A stretch of 64,000 nucleotides of DNA from Siminovitchia fortis (GTDB lineage Bacteria; Bacillota; Bacilli; Bacillales; Bacillaceae_C): positions 1 through 64,000 of the forward strand of contig NZ_QYTU02000008.1 in the NCBI RefSeq assembly GCF_003605365.2, written 5' to 3'. The notes below the pieces were generated by a model. The model ran no database searches. It was given only the letters and a program-made list of their open reading frames with translations, and had not been told where the DNA came from. The position numbers were made by a program, and so were the translations under genes. This document shows, one piece after another, positions 1-8,806 of this stretch; positions within the stretch are counted from its first letter, which is position 1, and each line of letters starts with the position of its first letter.

Positions 1-43
1 AGTAAATTTACTTTCGTAATTTGGGATAATTGGAGGTAATTTT

Positions 44-1348
44 GTGGAAAGGTTAAATGCATGTACAGTCACAGATGCCCCGGGCTTGGAACATGTACTT
101 TTGAAACACGATCAAATTCAGCGGCTGGAGGCTGAATTTGGCTCTTCTTTCTATATATTGGATGTCAACAAATTAAGGGAAAATTACAGAAAAATTAATA
201 CGGCTTTTAAAAGCAGGTATGAAAATTTTATCATCGGTTACTCCTATAAAACGAATTATCTTCCCTATTTATGCAAGGAGTTATCAAACCTGGGGGCATA
301 CGCTGAAGTCGTGTCACGCCTGGAATATGATTTGGCCCTGAAAATAGGAGAAGATCCAAAAAGAATCATATTTAACGGCCCTTTAAAAACGATGGATGAT
401 ATCAATTTGGCATTGACAAATAATAGCATTCTCAATATTGATTCATTGTATGAAATAGACTTTGTCAAAAGATTTGCTTCAAAAAATCCGGAAGTTGAAG
501 TGCCCGTAGGGTTAAGAGTGAACTTTGAGATTTCCCAAAATGGTGTCAGCGCTCTCCAGGAAGGCTATAAATACAGCAGGTTTGGAATATGTGTCAACAA
601 TGGGAACCTGGAACACGCTTTAACGGAATTAAGGTCAATGGAGAATATACGGATTGTAGGGTTGCACGGACACTTTTCAACGAAAAATAGAAGTTTGGAA
701 TCGTATAAAATCATTACCCAAAATCTCTGTACGCTGGCTAAAGAAAATATTTTGGACAGTCTGGAGTACATTGACATTGGCGGCGGAATATACGGAGAAT
801 TGCCGAAACCTTATGATATGCTTGTTCCGGCATTTGACGACTATGCTGAAACGATATGTGGAATCATGAATACAGAATTCGGAGATTTTCACAAAAAGCC
901 GTTATTGATATTGGAACCGGGAGTAGCAATGGTTGCCAATGTTTTTTTATTTGCAGCAAAAGTGATTGAAAGTAAAAGAATCAGGAATGACTATTTTGTA
1001 TTGGTTGACGGAAGTGTTCATAATGTAAAACCGACCATGCACAAAAACAATCTGCCGATGAAGATTGTGAGGCAAGAACATGATCCAAGCGAAGAAAAGC
1101 AAACTTTTCATATCGTTGGATATACATGTATGGAGAAGGATTACCTGGCCTCTGAAATAAAAGGCAGGCTGCCCATGAAAGACGACTATATTATTTTTGA
1201 AAATGTCGGCGCCTATACAATCGTTTTTAATCCGCCGTTCATTAAAGAACGCCCCGGCATTGTAGCCATGGATCATCCGGAATTTACTGCAGCCCGGAAA
1301 AAAGAGACGATCCGGCAGTTTTTCAACGAAGAGATTTATGTTTTTTAA
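44..1348 (+). CDS. PLP-dependent decarboxylase, diaminopimelate/ornithine decarboxylase family
   Basis: Fold-type III PLP decarboxylase of 434 aa. The PLP lysine is K69 in GYSYKTNY; H208/H210 lie in GLHGHFS; the glycine loop IDIGGG is near 244-248; the phosphate-binding EPG is at 291-293; C362-x3-D366 resembles the catalytic C-x2-3-D of lysA-type enzymes. GTG start with GGAGG seven bases upstream. The substrate cannot be read from sequence. LysA normally sits elsewhere, and the next gene is an ATP-grasp ligase, a pairing known from BtrK/BtrJ in butirosin synthesis, where BtrK decarboxylates a carrier-protein-bound glutamate. A secondary-metabolite role is therefore my inference. An authentic LysA is the alternative, but the ATP-grasp neighbour speaks against it. 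The operon may begin left of the window. Confidence 0.8.
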   Translation: MERLNACTVTDAPGLEHVLLKHDQIQRLEAEFGSSFYILDVNKLRENYRKINTAFKSRYENFIIGYSYKTNYLPYLCKELSNLGAYAEVVSRLEYDLALKIGEDPKRIIFNGPLKTMDDINLALTNNSILNIDSLYEIDFVKRFASKNPEVEVPVGLRVNFEISQNGVSALQEGYKYSRFGICVNNGNLEHALTELRSMENIRIVGLHGHFSTKNRSLESYKIITQNLCTLAKENILDSLEYIDIGGGIYGELPKPYDMLVPAFDDYAETICGIMNTEFGDFHKKPLLILEPGVAMVANVFLFAAKVIESKRIRNDYFVLVDGSVHNVKPTMHKNNLPMKIVRQEHDPSEEKQTFHIVGYTCMEKDYLASEIKGRLPMKDDYIIFENVGAYTIVFNPPFIKERPGIVAMDHPEFTAARKKETIRQFFNEEIYVF

Positions 1349-1371
1349 GAATTTTATAGAAGGAGATGTTT

Positions 1372-2328
1372 ATGAACATATTAATTTGCAGTGTCGGACG
1401 CAGGGTTAAGCTGATCCAATATTTTAAAGAGGAACTTCATAAAGTTGGAGGAAAAGTCATCGCGGCAGACTGCGATGAGACAGCAGCAGCCCTTTACCAC
1501 GCAGATATGTACGAGGTGGCGCCTCGTATAGACCATCCTGACTACATTCCATATATAAAAAAATTGTGTGAAAAATACAGCATCAAAGGCGTTTTGTCTT
1601 TGATTGATCCTGAATTATCGCTGCTGACCGGCGTCAAGGAAGAGTTTAAAAAGGATGGCATCATGGTCATTGTAAGTGATAAAAACGTGGTCGATATCTG
1701 TTTTGACAAATATTCAACATATGCATTCCTTCAGGCCAATAACATACCGTCAGTTCCTACCTATATTGATATGGACGCGGCACTGATGGACCTGAATAAA
1801 AACCAGCTGAAATTCCCTCTGATCATAAAGCCGAGAAACGGCAGTGCAAGTATGGGAATCAATAAAGTGAATAATTTAAAAGAGCTGGAACCGTTTAAGG
1901 CAGGATACCAAGATTATATTATCCAGCCTTATATGGATTGCGAGGAGTATGGTGCTGATTGTTATATAGATGTAATTTCGAAGGAGACTATAAATATTTT
2001 TCTAAAAAGAAAAGTAAAAATGAGGGCAGGTGAAACGGATAAATCCATCGCTGTAAAAGATCCAATGTTCAAACAGGTCGTCGAAAAATTAATTGGTGCA
2101 TTAAATCCTTTGGGGCCAATCGATATTGACTGCTTTAAAACGGAAAACGGCTATGCGGTATCGGAAATTAATCCAAGATTTGGGGGAGGATACTTGCACG
2201 CACATGAAATGGGTCAGAATTTCGTAAAAAACATCATTAATAATATCCAGGGAGCAACGAATGCTGCCGGAGGTGACTATGAAGAAGGAACGACCATGGT
2301 AAAGTATGACCATGTCATGGTGATTTAA
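1372..2328 (+). CDS. ATP-grasp ligase (CarB/PylC-like)
   Basis: 318-aa ATP-grasp enzyme. It has an N-terminal Rossmann-like preATP-grasp part (MNILICSVGRR), then the ATP-binding fold with FPLIIKPRNGSASMGI as the lysine/glycine-rich loop. IDIDCF and SEINPRFGGGY supply the acidic Mg-ATP ligands (E-x-NPR). Such enzymes join a carboxylate to an amine through an acyl-phosphate. The upstream ATG at 1366 lies inside the AGGAG box, so the ATG at 1372 (box at 1361-1365) is the better start. It begins 23 bp after the decarboxylase stop and is almost certainly cotranscribed with it. The carboxylate and amine partners are unknown; a carrier protein or small metabolite is possible. Confidence 0.82.
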   Translation: MNILICSVGRRVKLIQYFKEELHKVGGKVIAADCDETAAALYHADMYEVAPRIDHPDYIPYIKKLCEKYSIKGVLSLIDPELSLLTGVKEEFKKDGIMVIVSDKNVVDICFDKYSTYAFLQANNIPSVPTYIDMDAALMDLNKNQLKFPLIIKPRNGSASMGINKVNNLKELEPFKAGYQDYIIQPYMDCEEYGADCYIDVISKETINIFLKRKVKMRAGETDKSIAVKDPMFKQVVEKLIGALNPLGPIDIDCFKTENGYAVSEINPRFGGGYLHAHEMGQNFVKNIINNIQGATNAAGGDYEEGTTMVKYDHVMVI

Positions 2329-2371
2329 GCAAAGTCTCCCCAAAATTTATAGAACATTGAGGTATTGATCT

Positions 2372-2704
2372 ATGATAGGAAAAAAAATTGCCGAAATACG
2401 AAGAAAAAGAGGAATGTCGCTGTCCGAACTGGCAGAAAGAGCAAATGTTTCAAAGTCATATATAAGCGGACTTGAAAGAAGTATTAACGAAAACCCGTCC
2501 ATTCAGGTGATCAATAGAATAGCGGATATATTGGAAGTGAATGTAACCACGCTTATCAGAGCAGAGAGAGAACCTGAGGAGTGTCCGGAAAAAGAGTGGC
2601 AGGAATTTGTCAGTGAACTGAAGGAAACAGGAATTGACAAGGAGCAAATTGGGGAATATAGAACTTTAATTGAATTCATTAAATGGCAAAAAGAAAAGAA
2701 TTAA
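2372..2704 (+). CDS. SinR-like XRE transcriptional regulator
   Basis: 110-aa DNA-binding protein. Residues 1-66 form a Cro/CI-type helix-turn-helix (MSLSELAERANVSKSYISG) very close in wording to SinR. Residues 73-110 match the SinR dimerisation/SinI-binding helices (EKEW-EFV-EL--TGI-KEQ--EY---I-F-KWQK). SinR represses matrix and motility-switch genes and is antagonised by SinI. No sinI is adjacent here, so this may be a paralogue (SlrR or SinR-like) that controls its own neighbourhood, including the decarboxylase/ATP-grasp pair 43 bp upstream. ATG start with a GAGGT box about 10 bases upstream. Confidence 0.85.
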   Translation: MIGKKIAEIRRKRGMSLSELAERANVSKSYISGLERSINENPSIQVINRIADILEVNVTTLIRAEREPEECPEKEWQEFVSELKETGIDKEQIGEYRTLIEFIKWQKEKN

Positions 2705-2871
2705 AAGATAAGTGGTGAAGGAATGATGATCTGGGGGCATCTCAAAAGTCCCGTTTATTGATCTGTGGTTTCAATAAGATGTTATATAATGAATACAATA
2801 AGACCGGAAATAGACCGGTTGTTTGCTGGAGTCCCAATCGAAAACAGGCAAGGGGGAGGAAAGCAATAGCA

Positions 2872-3439
2872 TTGTCAGAAGAAAACAATTCTTTAACATA
2901 TGCTGAATACTTGAAATTAGATGACGATGTTCAGTATGAGGTGATTGATGGTCAAATTTATAATATGTCCCCATCCCCCCCAGTGTAAAACATCAATCAA
3001 TTGCCACGGACCTTTTAACTGAGTTTAACATATATTTACGAAATAAATCCTATAGAGTTCTGGCTGAGATTGATGTTTGTTTTAGTGAGGAAAAAGATGC
3101 CGCTAAAGTGAATGATTGGTTGAAACCAAATATTGTGATTATATGTGATATAGATAAAATGCAAAAAATTATATTGCAGGCTCCCCAGACTTAATTGTTG
3201 AAATATTATCAAAATCTACTGCAAAAACGGACAAAATGATTAAATTTAACCGATATCAAAGAGCAGGTGTAAAGGAGTATTGGATTGTCGACCCATCCCA
3301 CGAAATAATAGATGTTTATTTATTAGAAAATGGATTTTACAAACATGGTGGCGCGTATGCGAACGATGAAGCTGTTAAAGTCAATATTTTTGATGATTTG
3401 TCCATTGATCTTAAAAATATTTTCAGAGATGAATTATAG
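2872..3439 (+). pseudogene. Uma2-family (DUF820) putative endonuclease, two frameshifts
   Basis: Three consecutive frames together encode a Uma2/DUF820 PD-(D/E)xK-like protein: TYAEYLKL...YEVIDGQIYNMSPSP, then SVKHQSIATDLLTEF...IVIICD, then SPDLIVEILS...YQRAGVKEYWIVDP. The first break is in a run of seven C at 2975-2981, and the second in a run of six A at 3163-3168. One extra base in each run would restore a continuous frame. TTG start at 2872 with GGGGAGGA 12 bases upstream. Its intact relative lies at 8807-9382 and shares the MSPSPS-KHQ and VKEYWI motifs. The function of Uma2 proteins in Bacilli is not established. Either the gene is dead or the two runs were undercalled in sequencing. Confidence 0.8.
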
Positions 3440-3597
3440 ACCCATGTCCGAAACTTGAGTTAATAAAAGTTGAATAAGCAGCGACATACGCAAATTGAGC
3501 GAATTATGCGATCTGGTGGTTGAATAGCCCGGTACTTGTTAAACAAATAAAGTCTTACCAGTAGTCATCCTCCAAATGGATGGCTTTTGAATTAAGA

Positions 3598-4632
3598 TCA
3601 TGTTGATCTATACTCCAAAACTCCCTCCTTGAACTCTCCTCTAATTCGCCCCCTCTCCTCCAAATAATCCAAATGCCCAATCACTTTTGACATAACAAGT
3701 GAAAATTGCTTCGCATATGTATCCTTATAATAAGCCTGCGCAACATCGCTTGCAGTTTCATATCCATCCTCAATCAAACGCAGGAACTTCTCCGCCTTCC
3801 TCTCAATTCCTGCAATTCTTTTTTCAATCAATTCATGAGGATTTTCAATCAAAATTCCATGTCCGGAAAATACAGTATTCATTGGAATGGACAGGCATTT
3901 TTTTAATGAATCGACATGGGCAGGGAGCGATCGGATTCTTTTTCCGTTTTCGTCCGGCTCAACCAAGGCATTGCTAGATATATGGCTGATCAACAGATCA
4001 CCTGAAAAAAGCCATTTTTTGTTCGGGAGGAAAAGGGCTATTTGGTCCGGCGTGTGCCCCGGAACCTCAATGACTTTCAAATTTTCAAATTGGCCTGGTG
4101 TCAACTCTTTCAGGTCACATTCAATTTTTTGTGATTCATTTTCTTCAGCTGCTCTTCTTAGATGCTCCACCTGCTTTCTCCCGGATTCTCCGCACCCCAT
4201 TTCATTGTAAAGTTCTTCAAAGAACTCAATTCTCATTTGAATAAATTCCGGGTCCCTTTTTAAACGAGGAAAAGAGAGCGGGTGGGCGAATACTGGAACC
4301 GGATTTGCCGACACCACTCTGTTTACAAGCCCGGCATGATCGATATGATGATGTGTCAGGATCATATGGGTGATATCGTTTATGCCAAATTTATTTTTAT
4401 TTAATGTATCGTTCAAAGCGTTCCAGCAATCGTCATTGTTTAAGCCTGCATCTATTAACATGAGGGATTGATTTGTTTTGAGCAAGTAAAAATTGATACT
4501 TTTTAAGGATGATTTGACTGGAACGATGATTGGAAATACTTCTGACAAACCTGTCACTCCCACAGCTCTGATAACTATATGATAGCAAAAATCTGGTTTA
4601 ATCTGCTCGCTTTTTAAGTATATTTTTTCCAA
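3598..4632 (-). CDS. MBL-fold metallohydrolase
   Basis: 344-aa metallo-beta-lactamase-fold hydrolase. The metal motif HHHIDHAG is near residues 93-100, with further ligands in VPGHTPDQ, FSGDLL and FSGHG. The C-terminal 80 residues look like the helical/winged extension of LACTB2-type proteins (IERKAEKFLRLIEDGYETASDVAQAYY). The substrate is unknown. The start is a TTG with no obvious Shine-Dalgarno box, so it is uncertain. It is divergent from the glycosyltransferase at 4699 and they share a 66-bp intergenic region. Confidence 0.82.
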   Translation of the reverse strand: MEKIYLKSEQIKPDFCYHIVIRAVGVTGLSEVFPIIVPVKSSLKSINFYLLKTNQSLMLIDAGLNNDDCWNALNDTLNKNKFGINDITHMILTHHHIDHAGLVNRVVSANPVPVFAHPLSFPRLKRDPEFIQMRIEFFEELYNEMGCGESGRKQVEHLRRAAEENESQKIECDLKELTPGQFENLKVIEVPGHTPDQIALFLPNKKWLFSGDLLISHISSNALVEPDENGKRIRSLPAHVDSLKKCLSIPMNTVFSGHGILIENPHELIEKRIAGIERKAEKFLRLIEDGYETASDVAQAYYKDTYAKQFSLVMSKVIGHLDYLEERGRIRGEFKEGVLEYRST

Positions 4633-4698
4633 AACTGTTTAATCGCGTAGTCATTTGGCCATCCCTATAAAAGAAAGAAGCCAAAAGGGTGAACTGCT

Positions 4699-6573
4699 TT
4701 GAATGATTACGCGGTTTATTTCATGCTGCATTCTATTGAAAAAGCAAGGGGCGGGTTGACGAGAGCAGCGATACAGCGGGCCGACATGTTAAGTCGGCTT
4801 TATCATGATATTGGTTTGATCACCTTTGATTTTAATCCGGATTACGATCATGTGATAAAACATTATCAAGGGACAGGGCTTTGGAGTGATAAAATCAAGC
4901 ATTTTAATGTATATGAATTTCTGATGAATCAACAGGAAACCGAGAAAACGGATGAATCCATACGCCCCTTCTATCACGATGGCTCCCTCCATCAGCATAT
5001 TCTCTTTGACCTCGAAGGCCGGCCAAGAAAAGTGACGCAGTATGATCAAAAGAATGGGAAAGCAATAAAGGAGCAATTGCTTACGAAAGAAGGGAAGTGC
5101 TTTTTTGAAAGGTGCTTCCAGTCGGGAAAGTACAATCTGCTCGACCGAAATGGCAATATGGTTAAATCATTTAAAACAGTGAAAGCCTATCGCCGGCATT
5201 TTATTCAATCGCTTTTTGAGAACAAGGAAGCAATTTTGTTGTCCGACAGCCGCTTTACAGACAAAATACTTATGGGAATCAAGAATGAACAGGCAGTTAA
5301 AATCGCTGTTTTACATAGCAACCATCTGCAGTCGCCGTATGAATACGGCAGTACGCTTGTAAAAAGAAATGAATTATTATTTGATCGAATGAACCAGCTT
5401 GATGCAGTTGTAACTTTAACGGAGAGCCAGGCGAAAGATATCGCCAGCCGCTTTGGCCGCAGGTCTACAATTCATACCGTTGGCCATCCGGCTTTTAAAC
5501 GGGGCGACAGTGCGGAAGAACATGATCCGTACACAGCCGTCATGCTTGTAAGGTATGAAGGAATCAAGCAAATCCATCATGCCATTAAAGCATTTAAAAG
5601 AGTGGTTAAAAAAGTGCCGGAAGCGAAGCTTGAGATTTGGGGATTTGGAAGGGAAGAAGAGCGATACAGAAGGCTTATCAAGCGTTTAAGGATCGAAAAT
5701 CATGTTTTTATAAAAGGATTTACCCATGACGTTGAAAATACTTTCCGGAGGGCTGCCTTTTCATTGATTACATCCAAATCCGAAGCTTTCGGCATGTCCA
5801 TTATTGAAAGCATGAGTGTTGGAACGCCTGTAATTTGCTATGCCTGCAAATATGGACCGACTGATATCATCACACACGAAAAAAATGGGCTCCTCATTGA
5901 ACCAGGGGATATAAAAGCTTTGGCCGATGCGATGACTGATCTTTTCTCGGATAAAGAGAAGCGGCGGGCTTTAAGCAAGGAAGCAAAGAAGATTACTGAA
6001 GTGTTCGGGGATAAAAAGTTGGAGGAAAGGTGGAAGGCCATTTTTGATGAGGCAAGAAAACAAAGCAGGCAAAGGGTTCATCTTGAAGGGATCTTAGCGG
6101 ATATTACCAATATGGCATTAGATGGGGAAGCAGGCATTAGAGTAGAAGGCAGGGTCTCATTTAAAAAAATGGAGCCGGTTTTCCGGCACAGGATTGTTCT
6201 TTTTTTACAGCTGCGCAGACGAAAGGAGATGGAGGATGTATATGCTCCGCTGTCAATTAGATGGGAAAATCCAAGCACCTTGATATTTAAGGGCAGGTTC
6301 TCTGATGTTTCAAAGCTCTATAAGGGCCGCTGGGACGTGAAATTGAGCGTTTCCTGTTTGAATTTCCATCAATTTGTCCAACCGATGCCGGCATGTGCCA
6401 AGGTTGGAGGGCGAACTACTGACCTGAAAATATGCGCAAGAGGACAGCGGATTTTTGTGAAGGTCTATCGGCCAAAGAAAAAAAGGCCAATCAATTTATA
6501 TTTTTTTCTTGAAAAATCTAAAGCAAAAATCAGGGACAGGGTCCGGATCCTCAGGAATTGGCGAGAAAATTAA
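4699..6573 (+). CDS. GT4-family glycosyltransferase, TagE-like
   Basis: 624-aa GT-B glycosyltransferase. The N-terminal acceptor domain begins with HSIEKARGGLTRA. A long insert (about 80-180) includes DLEGRPRKVTQYD-type repeats seen in poly(glycerol-phosphate) alpha-glucosyltransferases. The C-terminal donor domain carries EIWGFGREEE, KGF and the EAFGMSIIE (E-x7-E) motif. The last 140 residues are an extra probable beta-rich domain. TagE glucosylates wall teichoic acid; the acceptor here is inferred only. TTG start with an AAAGGGTG box. It stands alone, with ltaS three kilobases downstream. Confidence 0.8.
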   Translation: MNDYAVYFMLHSIEKARGGLTRAAIQRADMLSRLYHDIGLITFDFNPDYDHVIKHYQGTGLWSDKIKHFNVYEFLMNQQETEKTDESIRPFYHDGSLHQHILFDLEGRPRKVTQYDQKNGKAIKEQLLTKEGKCFFERCFQSGKYNLLDRNGNMVKSFKTVKAYRRHFIQSLFENKEAILLSDSRFTDKILMGIKNEQAVKIAVLHSNHLQSPYEYGSTLVKRNELLFDRMNQLDAVVTLTESQAKDIASRFGRRSTIHTVGHPAFKRGDSAEEHDPYTAVMLVRYEGIKQIHHAIKAFKRVVKKVPEAKLEIWGFGREEERYRRLIKRLRIENHVFIKGFTHDVENTFRRAAFSLITSKSEAFGMSIIESMSVGTPVICYACKYGPTDIITHEKNGLLIEPGDIKALADAMTDLFSDKEKRRALSKEAKKITEVFGDKKLEERWKAIFDEARKQSRQRVHLEGILADITNMALDGEAGIRVEGRVSFKKMEPVFRHRIVLFLQLRRRKEMEDVYAPLSIRWENPSTLIFKGRFSDVSKLYKGRWDVKLSVSCLNFHQFVQPMPACAKVGGRTTDLKICARGQRIFVKVYRPKKKRPINLYFFLEKSKAKIRDRVRILRNWREN

Positions 6574-6640
6574 TTTTTCGGCCAACGTATACATGATATA
6601 CGCCCCTCATATATTTATTAACGAAAAGAGGGGGGTTTTT

Positions 6641-7015
6641 ATGGGGATTAAACTGATCAAAATAGCTGTCGTGTATTTCCTGATTGGCATCTCCCTTGGT
6701 CTGTATATGTCGGTTACGCATAAGTTTGTTTTGTCGACAGTTCATGTGCACATGAACTTGCTTGGCTGGGTGTCGCTTGTAATTGCCGGTATTTTATATT
6801 TGTTATTTCCCCATTTACCATTGACATCCGCCGCAAAGGCCCATTTTTGGCTTCATAATATCGGCCTGCCCATTATGATGATCAGTATTGCACTCGCCAT
6901 TTTAGAAGTCAGTCCTGTGTTCTTCCCGATTGCAACGCTGGGCGGAGCCGTTACAGTCTTGGGGGTTTTCTGTTTTGGGTACAATGTTTTAAAGAATTTA
7001 AGGGCGAAAGCATAG
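6641..7015 (+). CDS. Small cytochrome-oxidase-subunit-I-like membrane protein
   Basis: 124-aa integral membrane protein with four predicted helices. HVHMNLLGWVSL near residues 33-44 resembles the helix of heme-copper oxidase subunit I proteins that contains haem-ligand histidines. A third His is at HNIGLP. It is too short to be an oxidase, and such stand-alone proteins are often automatically named cytochrome c oxidase or NorB-like. ATG start preceded by AGAGGGGGG. The longer open frame that begins inside the glycosyltransferase is ignored. It is followed directly by a strong terminator. No function is assigned. Confidence 0.7.
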   Translation: MGIKLIKIAVVYFLIGISLGLYMSVTHKFVLSTVHVHMNLLGWVSLVIAGILYLLFPHLPLTSAAKAHFWLHNIGLPIMMISIALAILEVSPVFFPIATLGGAVTVLGVFCFGYNVLKNLRAKA

Positions 7016-7047
7016 TTCTTCAGTGTGAAAAAAATGACTTGCAATAC

Positions 7048-7085
7048 AACGAGTGCAGCGGGATATCCGCTGCACTCGTTTTTAA
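7048..7085 (+). terminator. Rho-independent terminator
   Basis: Perfect 14-bp stem (7048-7061 with 7067-7080) and a five-base loop, followed by TTTTT. It closes the small membrane protein gene. Confidence 0.92.
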
Positions 7086-7277
7086 ATGTTATTTTTTTGT
7101 TTTTTTGAATTGGTTGGAGGCTTTTGGGTTTTCCCTTTTTGCGGCGTCCCGTTTAAATAATTCCCTTGCTTTAACGAAAATATTGCTCAATTTCAGCGCC
7201 TCCTTTCATGTTGTTATTATTCCTTTTTCCGCTTTTCATTAAATAAAACTTAAATTTTATACCAGAACATTCTCCCC

Positions 7278-7306
7278 TTGACGACGGTATATGAAACATT
7301 TAAAAT
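7278..7306 (+). promoter_or_regulatory. SigA-type promoter of tsuA
   Basis: TTGACG at 7278-7283, a 17-bp spacer and TAAAAT at 7301-7306, about 50 bp before the tsuA start. Confidence 0.65.
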
Positions 7307-7358
7307 AAGTTTATAAAACCAATGAGTTTACTGTGGTTTAAAAGGAGTGGATAAAGGA

Positions 7359-8426
7359 ATGTTTCAAATGATCGTCACGGGTCTTTTATGCGGAGCGCTG
7401 CTCGGTTTTGTCATGCAGAGAGGCCGCTTTTGTTTAACCGGCGGATTCCGTGATATGTATATTGCGAAAGATTACCGCATGTTCTATGCGTTGTTGATCG
7501 CCATTGCTGTCCAAAGCATCGGCGTCTATACATTGATCCAGTTCGGGGCCATTGAGTTTACGGCAGGAGGATTTTCCTGGATGGCCACCATTATCGGATC
7601 TTTCATTTTTGGAATCGGGATTGTGCTTGCAGGAGGCTGTGCGACAGGAACGTGGTACCGTGCGGGAGAGGGGCTGCTTGGCAGCTGGATCGCTTTGTTC
7701 GGTTATATGTTCATGAGCGCTGTGATGAAGTCAGGAGTCCTGGTTCCCATCGATCAATCGATGAAGTCTGTTCAAACAAAGACGAACTCTATTGCAGAGT
7801 CGACTGGAATTTCCGTTTGGGTTTATATCGCTATATTTACTGCAATTGTCCTTTGGCTCATTATAAGGGAGTTGAAAAAACCTAAAATTGCCATTCCGAC
7901 AATGAAGCCCAAAAGGACAGGATTGAGCCATTTACTTTTTGAAAAACGCTGGCATCCATTTTTTACAGCCCTTCTCATCGGGGGAATTGCCATTTTGGCC
8001 TGGCCGCTCAGTGAAGCGACCGGAAGAATGTCCGGCTTGGGAATTACAACGCCGTCCGCGAATATTCTTCAATTTCTTGTGAGTGGTGACCAGCAATATA
8101 TTAACTGGGGCGTGTTCCTTGTTCTGGGAATCTTTTTGGGCTCTTTTGCTGCGGCCAAAGGAAGCAGGGAATTCCGTTTCAGAATGCCTGACGTAAAAAC
8201 AGGGATATCCAGCTTTATCGGCGGTAACCTGATGGGATTCGGCGCAAGCCTTGCAGGTGGATGCTCCATTGGAAACGGACTTGTTATGACCGCCATGATG
8301 ACATGGCAGGGCTGGGTCTCGCTATTATTCATCATTTTAGGAACTTGGACAGCATCGTACTTTGTCTTTGTCCGTCCAAAAGCCAAAAAGAATACAGTTG
8401 TCGCCGATACAACTGTAACAGCATAG
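7359..8426 (+). CDS. tsuA: YeeE/YedE-family thiosulfate transporter
   Basis: 355-aa polytopic membrane protein of the TsuA/YeeE family, which imports thiosulfate through conserved cysteines. RGRFCLTGGF near the N-terminus, AGGCATGTWY in the middle and AGGCSIGNG near the C-terminus carry the expected cysteines, and the two halves are pseudo-repeats. The GTG at 7347 overlaps the AAAGGAGTGG box, so the ATG at 7359 is chosen. The TusA-like partner follows 12 bp later, the usual TsuA-TsuB pairing. This fits the sulfur-assimilation theme of the downstream region. Confidence 0.88.
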   Translation: MFQMIVTGLLCGALLGFVMQRGRFCLTGGFRDMYIAKDYRMFYALLIAIAVQSIGVYTLIQFGAIEFTAGGFSWMATIIGSFIFGIGIVLAGGCATGTWYRAGEGLLGSWIALFGYMFMSAVMKSGVLVPIDQSMKSVQTKTNSIAESTGISVWVYIAIFTAIVLWLIIRELKKPKIAIPTMKPKRTGLSHLLFEKRWHPFFTALLIGGIAILAWPLSEATGRMSGLGITTPSANILQFLVSGDQQYINWGVFLVLGIFLGSFAAAKGSREFRFRMPDVKTGISSFIGGNLMGFGASLAGGCSIGNGLVMTAMMTWQGWVSLLFIILGTWTASYFVFVRPKAKKNTVVADTTVTA

Positions 8427-8438
8427 GAGGATGTTAAA

Positions 8439-8663
8439 ATGACTACAACATTGGATGTAATGGGGCAGGTTTGCCCATTTCCGTTAGTGGAAGCAAAAGA
8501 CGCAATCGAGAAAATTTCCGCAGGCGACGAGTTGATCATCAATTTTGACTGCACGCAGGCGACAGAAAGCATTCCGCGCTGGGCGGCTGAATCCGGGCAT
8601 GAAGTCACCAATTTCGAACAGCTCGGCGAAGCAGCGTGGACGATTACTATAAAAAAGAAATGA
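8439..8663 (+). CDS. tsuB: TusA/YeeD-like sulfur carrier protein
   Basis: 74-aa TusA/SirA-fold protein with the CPFP motif near residues 13-16 (Cys is the persulfide carrier). In YeeE-YeeD pairs this protein accepts or processes sulfur from imported thiosulfate. It lies 12 bp after tsuA with GGAGG upstream and is followed by a terminator, so the two genes make a closed bicistronic unit. Confidence 0.88.
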   Translation: MTTTLDVMGQVCPFPLVEAKDAIEKISAGDELIINFDCTQATESIPRWAAESGHEVTNFEQLGEAAWTITIKKK

Positions 8664-8675
8664 GCATCAATTTGT

Positions 8676-8715
8676 AGACATGGTCAAAGCATTTGCTTCG
8701 ATCATGTCTTTTTTT
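8676..8715 (+). terminator. Rho-independent terminator after tsuB
   Basis: 16-bp stem with wobble pairs (8676-8691 with 8694-8709), then seven T. Confidence 0.88.
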
Positions 8716-8806
8716 GACACCAGGGAATTATAAAGCGTTTAAGTGGTTAAGGGAAGGGTCTGGATAAATGGTATACTATAGTAAAGAGTTCGGGGGGAAT
8801 TTGATC

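Noticed and set aside
6509-6640. Longer N-terminus of the small oxidase-like membrane protein
   Set aside because: It would overlap the glycosyltransferase 3' end. The ATG at 6641 has a strong GGGGGG box and gives a sensible first helix.
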